From Stomoxys calcitrans (lineage: Eukaryota > Arthropoda > Insecta > Diptera > Muscidae): a stretch of DNA of 64,000 bases. Below the pieces are notes generated by a model that was not told the origin of the DNA, ran no database searches, and saw only the letters and a program-made list of their open reading frames with translations. Location: NCBI RefSeq assembly GCF_963082655.1, contig NC_081553.1, positions 193,691,373 through 193,755,372 on the forward strand, given 5' to 3'. The translations under genes and the position numbers were made by a program. Of this stretch, positions 11,630 through 24,072 are shown piece after piece (the first letter of the stretch is position 1; each line of letters begins with the position of its first letter).

Positions 11630-11865
11630 TACATGGCCTGGGATGATTAAAACCGCGGCAAATATGTGTGGTGATGCCATGCCAAGCAGTTGTTGTCCTA
11701 TGCAGTCCTCGATACCCATGCTGATGCCCGCCAAATGCAAATTTTCCAACAAGGCCCGGGAGGAGTAGTGCCTCAAGCGTCTTGGCTACTGGTGAGTGAA
11801 GGGATATCGATCTGAACGACTCCCCCCAAACTCGGGAAGTTAAGTAGTTTTTGATCGTTTTTTTT
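11630..11865 (-). pseudogene. jockey-like LINE fragment 2, upstream continuation
   Basis: This is the other side of the jockey copy split by the mariner. The minus strand encodes SISLHSPVAKTLEALLLPGL and HQHGYRGLHRTTTAWHGITT, the finger region of a jockey reverse transcriptase. Removing the mariner and one TA restores continuity with 11022, as seen by comparison with the uninterrupted sequence near 43240-43440. Confidence 0.85.
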
Positions 11866-11889
11866 TTTTTGGACTGGGGCGGGCTTCCG

Positions 11890-13495
11890 GACACTTGGGG
11901 TCAAATTTTTATAACAAATTCCTATTCTACTCTTATATAGCTTTCATTTGATACCCATATTGTTTTAGTCGATAAACATGTCTCTTTGAGTGGGTTTCAG
12001 GGTGAGACGTACCCAATTTTGTGTTTTTGAGTTATTATAAGGTGGCAACAAAATTTCGCTTAAATTGATGCACCCATCTCTGAGATATGTCGTTTTTGAG
12101 GTAAGGGGGAGGGTCCGCCCCCCTCCGGATATCTTATATATAAAATTGAATTTGTATTTGTATGTATGTTTGTTTGTCGGTTGGTTTGTTAGTCGATTTG
12201 TTTGTTTGTTCCGTACTCAAAAACGACTGTGTAGGTTGGTCTGGAAGGAAACATAGGCTATATAATTTTTTGATATCGGACGGGGGGCGGACCCTCCCCC
12301 TTATCACAAAAGTACTACCCTAAAATAAAAGTAGACCGATCGGGACAATATGGGACTCAAGTGAAAGGTATTCAGGAGTAGAGAACGAAATTCATATTAA
12401 AAATTTGGTCCAAGTAACTGGGGGGCCGCACTAACCCCAAAACCCCCTAAAATAGTTTTTTTGGACGATCATGACAATATGGGACTCAAATGAAAGGTAT
12501 TTGAGAGTTGATTACGAATATAGCTTAAAACTTTACTTCAAGTCTAGGTGGCGCTTTTCTTTCCAAAAATAAGTCAAATAGGATGATTGACCCATTATGA
12601 CAATATGGGACTCAAATGAAAGGTATTTGAGAGTAGAAAAAGAATTTCATATACAATTTTGGAGCCAAGTGTTTGGGGGTACGCCCTAAAGCGCACCCTA
12701 ACCTGAACCTAATTTCCGATTATGGCAATATGGAGCTCAAATCAACGGCATTTAAGAGTAAAGAACGAATTTGATATCTATTTTCAGGGCAAAGTGCCAG
12801 TGGCCGCCCCAGCCCCAAAACACCCTCCAAACATTTCATATTTTCTGCCTACGGCTATATGGGGCTCAAATTAAATGGATTTGGGAGTGCAGCACGAATT
12901 TGATATCCATATTTGAGTCGAAATGTCTGAGTGCCATTCCTCCTCTAAAAAGCACTTCTCATTACCCTAATTTTGAAAAACCACCAGATCTCGGAGATTG
13001 GTTATGCGATTCGTTCGAAATTTTTTTTGCACTCTCATAGTCAAAACAAAACATGGTTTCTATTGTTGGGGTCGGGGGCCGTCTAAAACCCGCAAAATGA
13101 GTATATAGACCAATCACAGCAATATGGAGCTCAAACGAAGTTGATATCCAATTGAAGAGCCATGTGTTTGGGGAACTGCCCCACCTGAAAACACCTCCCT
13201 ATTATATAAAAGCTATTTGATGTTTAAATTGATTGATTTTCTGAAAATTGATACTCATTTTCGGGACAAAGTCCCTGGGTTCCATCAAACCGCAAACAGA
13301 ATTTATTTACCGATCATGCCATTATGGGGCTCATATAAATTGTATTTGAAAGTAGAGCACAAAGCGTATATTTACATTAAGGGCCAAGTATCCCCCGAAA
13401 TACCCCCTAAACCGAAAATTTTTACTAACACGATAATATAGGACCCAAAAGAATGGTATTTGGGAGTGGAGTAAAATTTTACCCAGGAACTAGGA
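11890..13495. repeat. Repeat F, diverged tandem array
   Basis: About eight diverged units of roughly 110-140 bp between about 12330 and 13495, each with the core AATATGGGACTCAAATGAAAGG followed by TATTTGAGAGTAGA, AAGTGTTTGGGGG and a C-rich stretch like CACCCCCTAAA. A related phrase in the opposite orientation, CTTTCATTTGATACCCATATTG, lies at 11940-11963, so at least one unit is inverted. A GTTTGTTTGTTTG-rich leader is at 12150-12215. No open frame fits a known protein, and the class of element is unknown to me. Confidence 0.75.
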
Positions 13496-13529
13496 AGGGG
13501 CACACTTCTCACACACCAATGAAAGCTTT

Positions 13530-13741
13530 TCGATTCAAGTTTAAACTCAATGATGAGGGACTTTTTTTAAAGCCGAGTCCGAATGCGGTGCCGCAGTGCG
13601 ACATCTCTTTGGGGAGAATTTTTTACACGACCATGCATGGCAACCATCGCCAGCATTAAGAGGGGATCACCACGCCTTTAAATTTTGTGCGATGTTATCG
13701 CCAAGATTTGAACGCAGGCGTTCAGCGTTATAGGCGGACAG
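13530..13741 (-). mobile_element. SINE-1 copy 2, old and degraded
   Basis: It aligns to the SINE-1 body and B-box area, but the B box has decayed (AGATTTGAACGCAGG on the plus strand) and the A box end is lost beyond the GGCGGACA phrase. It lies directly after repeat F. No target duplication is recognisable. Confidence 0.65.
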
Positions 13742-13744
13742 GGC

Positions 13745-15145
13745 GAAGTGTCCCAACCCTATATGATATTAGAGAGTTAAAGAAGGCGCAGGGGAGCGGG
13801 CCAGGTTCGGCTAGTCACTATATATAAAAGATTTTCTGATAATTTCCTTGTTAGTAGAAATTTACTAAAATTTTCCTTGTCAAAACTTTATTCCTATAGG
13901 AAATCTTTCGTAAGTTTCTGTTCTCTCTCTCACTCTTTTAAGATTTTTCTACCATTTCATATCTAATTCCATGATTATACATTTGTTTACTGTATTAATT
14001 TCGCTAACAAATAAAAAAAATCCCTACTCAAAGACCTTCCGGTGGTCTTGCTGACATGTGTTTGTCATTTTCTTGCTTTTTTATGTGCAATTCTTATTAT
14101 TTATTTAATTTGCTTTCTTTAACAAAAATCATATGGAGGGGCTCACAAGCATCGGGGAAAAATAGCAACAGAGAAAAATAGACAAGACTGCGCGTCATAG
14201 ACGATAAAAATAAAACAGAGCGTAGGAGCAAGTTTAGACCATTTGTCAAGTATTTTCATCATTTCGACGCGACCTTAAGCAGAAGAGACATTCTTATGGG
14301 CGACAGGCAACTTATGCCACACAGGGTTGTCCAGGTGCTGTGCTGGCTTGATGACTGGCCAAGCATGATACCACAGCACGCAACTGCTGAAAGACAAAGC
14401 CAGATTTATCAGCAACAATCACCCACACATTAACGCTTCGTTTGTCAACGATAATTGAATGCATTTTTATATTTTTTTTTTTATTCTGCTTGAATGACAA
14501 ACTTGATACCACAACAACCCACGGGTTAGGCAAGCAACATGAGTTCCAACTAAAAACTGTCCCCAAGTGCAGGCATGAGTGAAGACAACTATGGGCAGAC
14601 CATCGTGAGGCATTTTTCCATTTTCATTGCTGTCCCTTTTGTCATTTTCAATGCCTAAAATTTCCCTTTTATCCATTTGCAAGCACATAGCCCGCATTGC
14701 TATGATCTGTGCGTATCATTTCAAATAATTGATTCATTCATCATACCGACAGACGGACGGACGGACAGACAGAGAAGCGGACAACAATAAAATCATTCAT
14801 CCAAGAATAACCCGGACGATTTAACTATGATTATCTCAATTTATTTCTTCTTCTTGTTGTTCTGTGTTGTGTGCTCTCCCAACGACATTTCTATTATTTT
14901 CGCTTAATAATAATTCAATTGGACAATGAAAAATGGAAAATCTTGTTATGATAATGGTGACATCTCCAATCTCTCCTTCTCTATACCTAACATGAGGGTA
15001 CTTGAAAAATTGTAAACTCTGACAAACAATGGCTGTCATTCACATTGATGTTATAAAATTAAAAAAAGGGGGGTTCCCTAAATATTGAACGCAACGCAAC
15101 CCCCACAGAAAACAAAAATTTGTCTGTGCACTGGAAAATTGAAAA
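13745..15145. other. Unassigned DNA
   Basis: No gene or repeat family recognised. It contains a short GGAC/AGAC microsatellite (about 14750-14775), poly-A/T runs, and minus-strand frames at 14312-14697 without family resemblance. It could be intron or intergenic DNA. Confidence 0.45.
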
Positions 15146-15147
15146 TA

Positions 15148-15385
15148 TTGTGTTGCCCAAAAAGTAGTTGCGGATTTTTCATATAGTCGGCGTTGACATA
15201 TTTTTTTACAGCTTGTGACTCTGTAATTGCATTCTTTCTTCTGTCAGTTATCAGCTGTTACTTTTAGCTTGCTTTAGAAAAAAAAGTGTAAAAAAAGTAT
15301 ATTTGATTAAAGTTCATTCTAAGTTTTATTAAAAATGCATTTACTTTCTTTTAAAAAATCCGCAATTACTTTTTGGGCAACCCAA
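15148..15385 (+). mobile_element. mariner-type MITE, complete
   Basis: 238-bp nonautonomous element with about 32-bp terminal inverted repeats (TTGTGTTGCCCAAAAAG inward from the left, TTGGGTTGCCCAAAAAG inward from the right). It is flanked by TA at 15146-15147 and 15386-15387. No transposase frame is present. It is about 96% identical to the copy at the left window edge, so the family was active fairly recently. Confidence 0.92.
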
Positions 15386-15534
15386 TAGATGGCTTCGAAG
15401 TTCATTCTAGGGTGGCAACTCTTTCATAAGTATACGGACCAAAGCGTATTTATCAAGTGGCCGCATCATCCCAGCTGATAGAACTTGATACATATGTCAG
15501 TTCATTTTTGAATTCGCCTTACATAAATATAAAC

Positions 15535-16449
15535 TTCACAATAAACCGATCTTGGATCTTGACTTTTTGAGCCGCTGGAGGGCGCAATTCTCATCCGATT
15601 TGGATGAAATTTTGCATAAAGTGTTTTATTGCAAATTGCAAATTTTGCCCATGAACATTCCAATAAGGAACAGGGGCAAACTTCTTACATATCAATGAGT
15701 GCAGTCCGATTCAAGTTTAAGCTCAATGATAAGGGACCTCCTTTTTAAAGCCGAGTTCGAACGGCGTGCTGCAGTGCGACACCACTTTGAAGAGAAGTTT
15801 TACATGGCATAGCACCTCACAAAAGTCGCCAGCGTAGAAGGGGAAAACAACCGCTGAAAATTTTTTCTGATAATCTCGCCAGGATTCGAACCCAGGCGTT
15901 CAGCGTCATAGACGGATATGCTAACCTCTGCGCTACAGTGTCATCTAGTGTTTTATTACGATTTCCAATATGTATGGTGAAAAATCGGTACATAACCTGA
16001 TATGGCTGCCATATAAACCGATCTGGGATCTTGACTTCTTCAGCCTCTAGAGGGCGCAATTATCATCCGATTTGACAGAAATTTTGTAGAACGGCTTCTC
16101 ACATTACCTTCAACATACGTGTCAAATATGATCTGAATCGATCAATAGCTTGGTACAGCTCCTCTATAAACCGATCTTCCGATTTTGCTTCTTGAGCCCC
16201 TACAAGGTGCAATTCTTATCCGAATGGACTGAAATATTACACAATGACTTCTACAATGTTCAGCATTCAATTCATTTATTGTCTGAATCGGACTATAATT
16301 TGATATAACTCCAATAGCATAACAGTTCTTATCCATTATTCTTTGTTTGCCTAAAAATAGATACCAGGCAAAGAACTCCACAAATGCGATCCATGGTGGA
16401 GGGTATATAAGATTCGGCCCGGCCGAACTTAGCACGCTCTTACTTGTTA
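15535..16449 (-). repeat. Repeat D copy 3, split by SINE-1
   Basis: Tandem-unit repeat containing AAACCGATCTTGGATCTTGAC, CTAGAGGGCGCAATT and CATCCGATTTGGATGAA. It ends at the right with GGTGGAGGGTATATAAG, GGCCCGGCCGAACTTAGC and ACTTGTT, the usual D terminus on the opposite strand. The SINE-1 at 15631-15946 interrupts it. It abuts repeat E tail to head. Confidence 0.75.
15631..15946 (-). mobile_element. SINE-1 copy 3, full length
   Basis: 316-bp tRNA-derived SINE inside repeat D with perfect 11-bp target duplications AGTGTTTTATT (15620-15630 and 15947-15957). The B box GGTTCGAATCC is intact on the minus strand; the A-box region is nearly intact (TAGCGCAGAGG). The 3' end reads GGGCAAAATTTGCAATTTGC without poly(A). 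Confidence 0.92.
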
Positions 16450-17660
16450 TTTTTATACCCACCACCGTAGGATAGGGGGTATATTCATTTAGTCATTCCG
16501 TTTGCAAAACATCGAATATTCAATTTCCGACCTTACAAAGTATATATATTTCGGATCGTCGTAAAATTCTAAGACGATCTAACGATGTCCATGTGTCTGT
16601 CCGTCCGTCTGTTGTAATCACATTAGAGTTTTCAAAAATTTAGATATTGGTCTGAAATTTGGCACAGATGCGTCTTTTTGATGAAAGCTGATTATCTTCT
16701 TGAATGGGCCAAATCGGACCATATTTGGATATAGCTGTTATATAGACCGATTTTCCGATAAAGGGTCTAATGCCCATAGAAACACTATATTTTTCGCCCG
16801 ATTTTGCTGAAATTTGAAACAATGAAAACTGATCTAAATATGGTTCAGATCGGACTATATTTAGATATAGCTACCATATAGACCGATCTCCCGATAAAGG
16901 GTCTGAAGACCATAAAAGCCCTATTTATTACCCGATTCCACTGAAATTCTAAGCCTCCCGACATCTGACCTAAATATGGTTCAGATCGGACTGTATTTAG
17001 ATATAGCTGCCATGTAGATCGATCCCCCGATAAAGGGTCTGAAGGCTATAAAAGCTTTAATTTTTATCCGATTTCGCTGAAATTTGGAATAATGCGCAGT
17101 TTTAAGCCTCCCAACATCCGACCCAAATATGATACAGATTGGACTATATTTAGATATAGCTGTCATATAGACCGATCTGCCGATAAAGGGTCTGAAGCAA
17201 ATAAAAGCTTTATTTATTACCCGATTTCGCTGAAATTTGAAACAGTGAGTAGGTTAAGACCTCCCAACATTCGACCTAAATATGGTTTTGATCGGACTAT
17301 ATTTATATATAGCTGCCATATAGACCGTTCTGCCGATAAGGGGTCTGAAGCCCATAAAAGCCCTATTTATTACCCGATTTCGCTGAAATTTGATACAGTG
17401 AGTTTTTCTGAGCCTCACGATATCCTACGTTAATATGGTTCAGATCGGTTTATAATTGGATATATCTGACAAAAATACCAATATTTTGTTCTATAAAATT
17501 GAATAGTGACATATAATTAGACCACTCAATGTCCTTGCCGAATTTGGGTGCATAAGTAATCCAATTTTCATCGGATTGTGACGAAAGGTGGTTTACATAT
17601 ATACCCTAGGTGGTGGGCATCCAAAGTTCGGCTCGGCCGAACTTAATACCCTTTTACTTG
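16450..17660 (+). repeat. Repeat E, element built of tandem ~120-130 bp units
   Basis: Starts with TATACCCACCACCGTAGGAT and ends with CCCTAGGTGGTGGGC followed by CGGCTCGGCCGAACTTAATA, so the ends are partly inverted. The interior has about six units containing CAGATCGGACTATATTTAGA, ATAGACCGATCTCCCGATAA and CCGATTTCGCTGAAATTTG. The small frames (for example 17092-17433) are products of the periodicity. A CCGTCCGTCTG run is near 16600. I see no coding capacity. Confidence 0.8.
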
Positions 17661-17811
17661 TTGCTGCTGTTATGGTTCTTAATCTTAGGTTATATAACGG
17701 CAGTACGCGTATCACAACTTCAGTCACTGCAAGCTTTACTCAGGGAACTTAGGTCTATTCTGTCGCCAACAAAAAGAATCAAAAAGCTCAGAAGAACACA
17801 TAAAATTTACG

Positions 17812-18096
17812 TCAGTACAATGTCAGACATTGGAATGAAGAAGGAGTCAACGTGCATGACAAAACGGCGGCTAACCGGACTGGAGAATTCCCTTCAATCT
17901 GCCATTTGAAGCAGTCAAGACTGGCGAAAGGACCATGTACCTGAAGATAATTAAGACATAAAAAAGGTGTTTGTTTATTCATAATCCTCCTCCTAACCCC
18001 CGAAATTTCAGGGCAGTGCCACAATAACCCATCCTCATCCCCACAAATCAAACGTAGGTCCGTCATGTGTCCAGCACGACGTCTAAGTCCTGACAT
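17812..18096 (-). pseudogene. Possible LINE C-terminal zinc-finger remnant
   Basis: The minus-strand frame begins LRRRAGHMTDLRLICGDEDG and continues LLWHCPEISGVRRR. It resembles the cysteine-histidine tail (C...CG.E...H.LC.CP) that ends many non-LTR ORF2 proteins, but only part of the motif is present. The rest of the frame is unrecognisable, so assignment is tentative. Confidence 0.35.
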
Positions 18097-18308
18097 TGTA
18101 ATGACAGCGGTAGCTCCACCCCATATAGGAGAGATTCCTTGAACACATCAATTTACCTCATATTGATGAATACCAAAAACTTTATATTTCGGGGGATACA
18201 TTAAGCTCATTGGCCAATCTTGGCACACAGCCACACACCATAATGACGTCATCCTCGTAGCCAACAAACTTTAACTGACCTGAAAACCCCACAGATATCC
18301 ATAAGCTC

Positions 18309-18472
18309 TTTGTGAGGTACTATGCCATGTAACCATGTAAAAACTTCTCTCCAAAGGGGTGGCGCGCTGAGGCATGCCGTTCGGACTCGCCTGTAAAAAG
18401 GAGGCACTTATTGATATGTGAGAAGTTTTGCCCCTGTTTCTTAGTGGAATATTTATGGTCAAAATTTGCATT
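18309..18472 (+). mobile_element. SINE-1 copy 4, 5' truncated
   Basis: Only the 3' half of SINE-1 remains, from TTTGTGAGGTACTATGCCAT to the CAAAATTTGCATTT end. The tRNA head with the A and B boxes is missing. An internal deletion removes part of the segment before TTGATATGTGAGAAG. Confidence 0.8.
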
Positions 18473-18474
18473 TC

Positions 18475-19140
18475 ATATTACAAATTATAGTTCAAATTTC
18501 GTATTCCCATGCTGGGCATGTAATTCTCGATTTACATTCCGTTGATTTCATACCATTAAGGCTTCATTGCCCATAAAGTTTTTTATGTATTCAAATTAAA
18601 TATATTGGACATTCCATTTGCATTCGTCTTGGTCACAAAATTAATTGAATTAAATGCAATTTACGAAAGCATTCCTAAAGCAAATAAAAGAATGTGCATT
18701 TAAAAATTAAGAGGAGGATGTAAAGAAGAGTCTAAAAACTGTTACTCTTGACGAGGGTCTCTGTTCTCCAGTTGTTATAGCTTGGATATGTAAGTGATGA
18801 TGGACCACTTAGCTAAACACGCCACTAAATGCTGTTGGACTAATGTTTGTAATGTAAAGATGTCCGTATATATGTACACATGTAGACACTTATTAATTAT
18901 ATTTATAAGACGTCTGGCACTAGTCCCATCTGCTTGACAAACGCATGATGATGAAATTCGTGGTTAAAGAGCAAGACACATGGAGAAATTTACATTTATT
19001 AACATGGATAAAGTTGTTTTTCTGCAAAAAAAAAAATAGTTTATGGTCGGGCTATTTTATTGGAATACTCGTTATCTATTATCCCATTTCAAATTATAGA
19101 GAGAAGCTCAGTCGCTTTAGGCGTAGTACCTATTATTAAT
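18475..19140. other. Unassigned AT-rich DNA
   Basis: No gene or recognised repeat is visible. An 11-A tract lies at 19026-19036. Confidence 0.4.
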
Positions 19141-19392
19141 GACTTAAATCAAATAATACTCCAACTGAGTCATATAACTCAAAAAGTGAAAACTAGTGCG
19201 TCACCTTATACCATAATGTCGAGATTTTAAATCCGAGTTCCTGAATTTGGGTATAGTTATAATTTTTTATTATTTATGCACATTACAGTCATTTTTCCTA
19301 GAAATATTACCTTGTTAAATGTACCCTTACGTCAACATAGCGGTAAATGGAAATAGTATATTTGGTTATCGATAAAGACATATAAAATCTAA

Positions 19393-19601
19393 GGGTGAGT
19401 CTCAGTGTGAGGCCGGGCGGCACCGGCTATTGCACAAATACTAAGTGTCTATAATACTCTATACGACAAGGCGGGTTATTGGCACCTTTAAATAACCATT
19501 GTACAACCGTCGTTCCTTTGGACCGGAACGTGCTTGCTCACCTTCAGGAGCTTGACGAGGATCGCCACCCCCACATGAAAATGTGGCTACAACAACAAAA
19601 G
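19393..19601 (+). mobile_element. Retroposon B copy 1, 5' truncated
   Basis: Aligns to the last ~210 bp of the B consensus: TCAGTGTGAGGCCGGGCGGC, TTTAAATAACC, CCGGAACGTGCTTGCTCACC and GGATCGCCACC, ending ATGTGGCTACAACAACAA. It starts about 10 bp after a repeat C block, as does the B copy at 24521. Confidence 0.8.
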
Positions 19602-20624
19602 CAACACTATTTTCCTTTTATTTCTCTTTCTTTCGATTGTAGAGGTCTCTCTGGCTCCAAGGACAACATCAATTTCGTTTTTCTACTGATAAATCGTCTC
19701 TTTATTTTGGGCTTAACGGCTACCAACAAAAAATTGTCCAAAGAAATAAAATACTTCAAAATCAAGCACTAAATAAGCAAATGTAATCTTTAAAGCCTAA
19801 TCAAATACATCGAAAGAGCTCGCACGAAAATTGGTCAACGTTCCAATACTTTAAAATGCAGTTCCATTTCCACGCCGACAGTATATATTCTTGTAAGTGC
19901 GGCTCCATGAACATCTGAAGATATACATGAAGGTCAAAATCCAGCGAATCCACCAAACGAGATAAGCCACCAGTTAATCTAGAGTTGCGACCCCAAAGTG
20001 CACCATTTTCCGTTGGGAAGTTCTCAGATGGTAGACAAAACTTTTACAAATCTTGACGTTACCTATATGAAGCTTTGAAGAGTGTGTGAAAACGACTCTT
20101 AGTGGACTCGAGCCCCGGTAAAAGCGTTATTGATGGCTCAGCCACTTTTGGAATAGCAGAAATTCTAACGACTTCACAAAAAATTGGCCCAACTGAGTCA
20201 ATTACCAGTGGGCCAACCTATACTATGACCAGTGGGCCAACGTATACTATGATGCCGTGGTTTTTACTCGCCTTCTTGGATTTGCAGTAATTTTTCAGTC
20301 ATATAATCTTTAACTACCTTTTTAAGTGCACCTTCGCTACAACATAGCGGTAAATGGTGATAATAATTCGGTTATCGATAAAGATTCCTAATAGATTCGA
20401 ATATACATGTATAAAGAAACGATTGACAACATACAACAAAAATAACATTTTCAATAGTATAGTTCTCTTTAACTATGTGCGGACATCAAAAAAAGTCCAA
20501 GGGAATCCAAGATTTGAACTCAGACTACCAGACTTCTTTCCTTTATATGCCCCAGTCTTCCTTTATATGCCCCTAAGCTGGTCCAACTTTGGTATTATGT
20601 GTTCACCTAAGCCCCGAAATGTGT

Positions 20625-20707
20625 AGTTGTTGTAGCAGTTTGTTATACACTGAGGCGGCAGCTCGATGAAGAACTCCATCAGGTCAATCCGACCTACCAT
20701 GGGATTG
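20625..20707 (-). mobile_element. Retroposon A copy 1
   Basis: Short (CAA)n-tailed retroposon. Read on the minus strand it starts CAATCCCATGGTAGG and ends in GCTACAACAACTAC. It lies next to a bit of RNase H LINE C-terminus (20715-20765, encoding EHFLCQCHTF). Confidence 0.7.
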
Positions 20708-23298
20708 TTCCGAAGTTTGTGAGCTACGAAAGTGTGGCATTGACAAAGGAAATGTTCCAATGTTTCATTTGTCGTACATATTCTTCTTAGTGCGATTTTA
20801 AGCTACTTTTCACGATATTTATTTTCAAAGATAACAACTCTGAAAGTTACACACATCCTGTGATACATACGAAAAATTTTATATGAGCGAGCTTTTATTT
20901 CCTCGAACATTTACACACATGTCTATAAAAAATACATTACAACTGAGAATAGATGTCGATTATAGCGAGCTCTATTCGTATTTGGCGTATCTAAGGAAAG
21001 TATTATGAATACGGTAAGTGGCTGCACATATGTAACTCACATATCGTGCGATAACAGCTTTAGTCCTATTCCACTCTTACCTCCTTCTTGGCTTTTCTCA
21101 GTAAAAGCCTACTCTTCTCACCATACGAGAAGAGCGTGAGGCGTAATTCAAATCAAATAGTTTGAAAACCGGCTAGATGGTTCACCCTATACTTACTATG
21201 ATGTCAAAATTTGAACTCAACCCCCCTTAATTTGACAGGCATTGTAAGCAATATTCATTCTGCAGCTCAGCGACAATCTGCAGATGTTTTCTTCTATCAT
21301 TTTACCTCATTAAGTGCACCCTCGCAGCAACATAGCGGTAAAAATCGAAAAGGTCATCGATAAACGAAAAAGAGTTGACAGGCAGCTTAAACCATAATTC
21401 ATATTAATACATCATAGCCATTCAATTAAAATCCGAAATTAAAAAATTCTTTATTTGTAATAATCCGTTCGTCTATTTATAGAAAATTTCCTTGCAAGTT
21501 ACATTTAAGTCGAATCAATTTTTTCTAGTGTCCCTGGTGTATGTAATGTAATATAAATTTCTTAGAGGCACAGTGCTCTCAGTAGTAGTGTGGTTCATTT
21601 TAATTCCAGCTGACAGTCAGCCTGCAGTAGAATATAAAGCATGTGAACTATAGTGTGCTGGCTATTGTTGTTGGCTGTATCACTGCTATGAGCGGTATCT
21701 CTGAAGTGACCTATATTTCTAATTTTTTTATATTTGCGTGTGCATGTATATATAGCACGGATGTACAAATGACCCCTCCAACATCATCATCATCAACTGT
21801 GATGTGCAGGAGAAAAGAGGGCGAAGCAGAAATTCTGCAAGACATTCGCATTCAAATTTTGCACACAAGTGGTTCATTGTAGTTTCTTGACTTTTTACAC
21901 TTTGCATAAGACACAAAGTGATTCCTTGTTGTTTCAAAGATTTAAATTGACTACGATCTGCGTATGCATGTGCGTACTCGACATTGTACATGCCAACCAC
22001 ATACATACATACAGATATATTAACGTATTTATGTATATGCGTTATCTTGTGGGAAGGGCAAACGGTGGGTGATATGCTTTTTAATAGGTCTTTTCATTTC
22101 AAAGGCATTTTGGAAATTTTAATCTGGAAATAAATAAAATTAACTTCTTGACGAAGAAGGCCATTTGTGCCATATCAAGTATGTATTAGATTACTCACTC
22201 AATAACGGTAGTCAGAACAAAAATATTTGTTTAATTGTTTGCTAATTTTGATTGGCATAAATTGAAGTCATAATCAGATAGTCTGCAATGCCTTTTTTGG
22301 GGTTTCGGAACTTTTGATAAGACACCTGATAACCCCGAAAAAATCCTTATCGTTTCGGTAAATACCATCAACTAGGTATATAACATATATATTCCCAGAA
22401 ACAGATAAGCCATACCAAAATATGCAAAGTTGAAACTAAGGAAAAACAATGATTATTAAAATTTTTTCGACACAGGTTTTGAATAAAACTGAGTAATACA
22501 AAATTATTATGACGCACCCCACCCAAGTTGTAGATATCCTAGAACTGAAAGATTAACAAATACTAAACTAATGAATAAATACATGGATCGACAGTAACAA
22601 CATAATCTCATCAAACTTCGGACTGATATGGAGCACATGATATCCATGTGTTTGCAAATGCAAATTTGCCTAAAGGAAAAGGAACTGGTTCACTATGATG
22701 CCGAGATTTAAACTCACCCCCTGTTCAAACACTACCTTGTTAAGTGTACCCTCGCTACAATAAAGCGGTAAGTGATGATTGTATATTGTCAATCGATAAA
22801 GACTCAATAAATTGGTGATGTGTGTCCCGCACAGTCCATCTATCCTGCAAATCCTATCAACATCTACTCATGTTCCTAGATTCAGATATTTTAATTAATA
22901 AAAACACAACAGAACTTTGCAACAACATTTTCGATTGTATGCTTCTCCAAGGGCGGCATCATTTTTACTCATAAATCGTTTCTGTATGTCGGACGGAGAG
23001 CTAAATATTAACGGCTACTCACAAAAAATAGTCCAAATGAATCAAATCAGGAAATTGTACGAACTATACTATAAGGTTTTATCAAACACATCCGAAGGTG
23101 ATATGCAAACTAAAGTTGGGTCAACGTGCCGAGATACACATTTATGGAGATTTATTTAGGTACACGTTTAGTCTTAAATCTATCGAATCCATCAAAGAAG
23201 CATTCCCGAACAATCCTGCCGTCCCAATGTGCCCCACTAAATATTGGGATGTTCGTAAATGGTAGACATAACCATAGATTTATACCAATACTTAGATT

Positions 23299-23616
23299 GC
23301 AAATGAAAAATTTGTCCGTGAACATTCCACTAAGGAACAGGGGCAAACTTCTCACATATCAATGAGTGCAGTCCGATTGAAGTTTAAGCTCAATGATAAG
23401 GGGCCTCCTTTTTATAGCCGAGTCCGAACGGTGTGCCGCAGTGCGATACCTCTTTGGAGAGAAGTATTACATGGCATAGTACCTCACAAATGTTGCCATC
23501 ATTAGGAGGGGAAAACCACCGCTGAAAATGTTTTCTGATGGTCTCCCCAGCATTTGAACCCAGGCGTTCAGCGTCATAGGCAGACATGCTGACCTCTGCG
23601 CTACGGTGGCCTCCAT
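23299..23616 (-). mobile_element. SINE-1 copy 5, full length
   Basis: 318-bp SINE with perfect 14-bp target duplications CCAATACTTAGATT (23285-23298 and 23617-23630), inserted in repeat C. The A box is intact (TAGCGCAGAGG). The B box has one change (GGTTCAAATGC on the minus strand). Confidence 0.92.
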
Positions 23617-24072
23617 CCAATACTTAGATTACGCTTTGGAAAGCGTGCGAAAAAGATCTTTCACAGAGAGAGTTAATAGAAGATCAGACACTAGCACATA
23701 TTTTTGACGACTTCACAAAAAAATAGCCAAACTCGGTCACATAATTCAAAAAGCAACAAATAGTGAGTTATCCTGTACTATGATGCCGAGATTAAACTCC
23801 CCCCTGTTTGGGTAAGTAAGCTTTTCTACAATTAATAGCACTTAACAGCCATGTTTTCAGCCATTTATTTTTTAAATACTACCTTGTTAAGTGTACCCTC
23901 ACTACAACACAGCGAATAGTTGCAAATGAAAATTTTCCGTTAAACTTGCATGATTTAATCCTATTAAAGGGAACCCTGAAATGTATGCTGCCAAGCGAAA
24001 ACTCTTCGTAAAACCTCTTCGAGGTGTCGCCATCAGTGGTAAGGGGAGTATCACTGCTGAAAAAACTTCAGC

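Noticed and set aside
12121..12260. Plus-strand 63-codon frame near a GTTTGTTTG run
   Set aside because: It is a simple-sequence translation within the repeat F leader.
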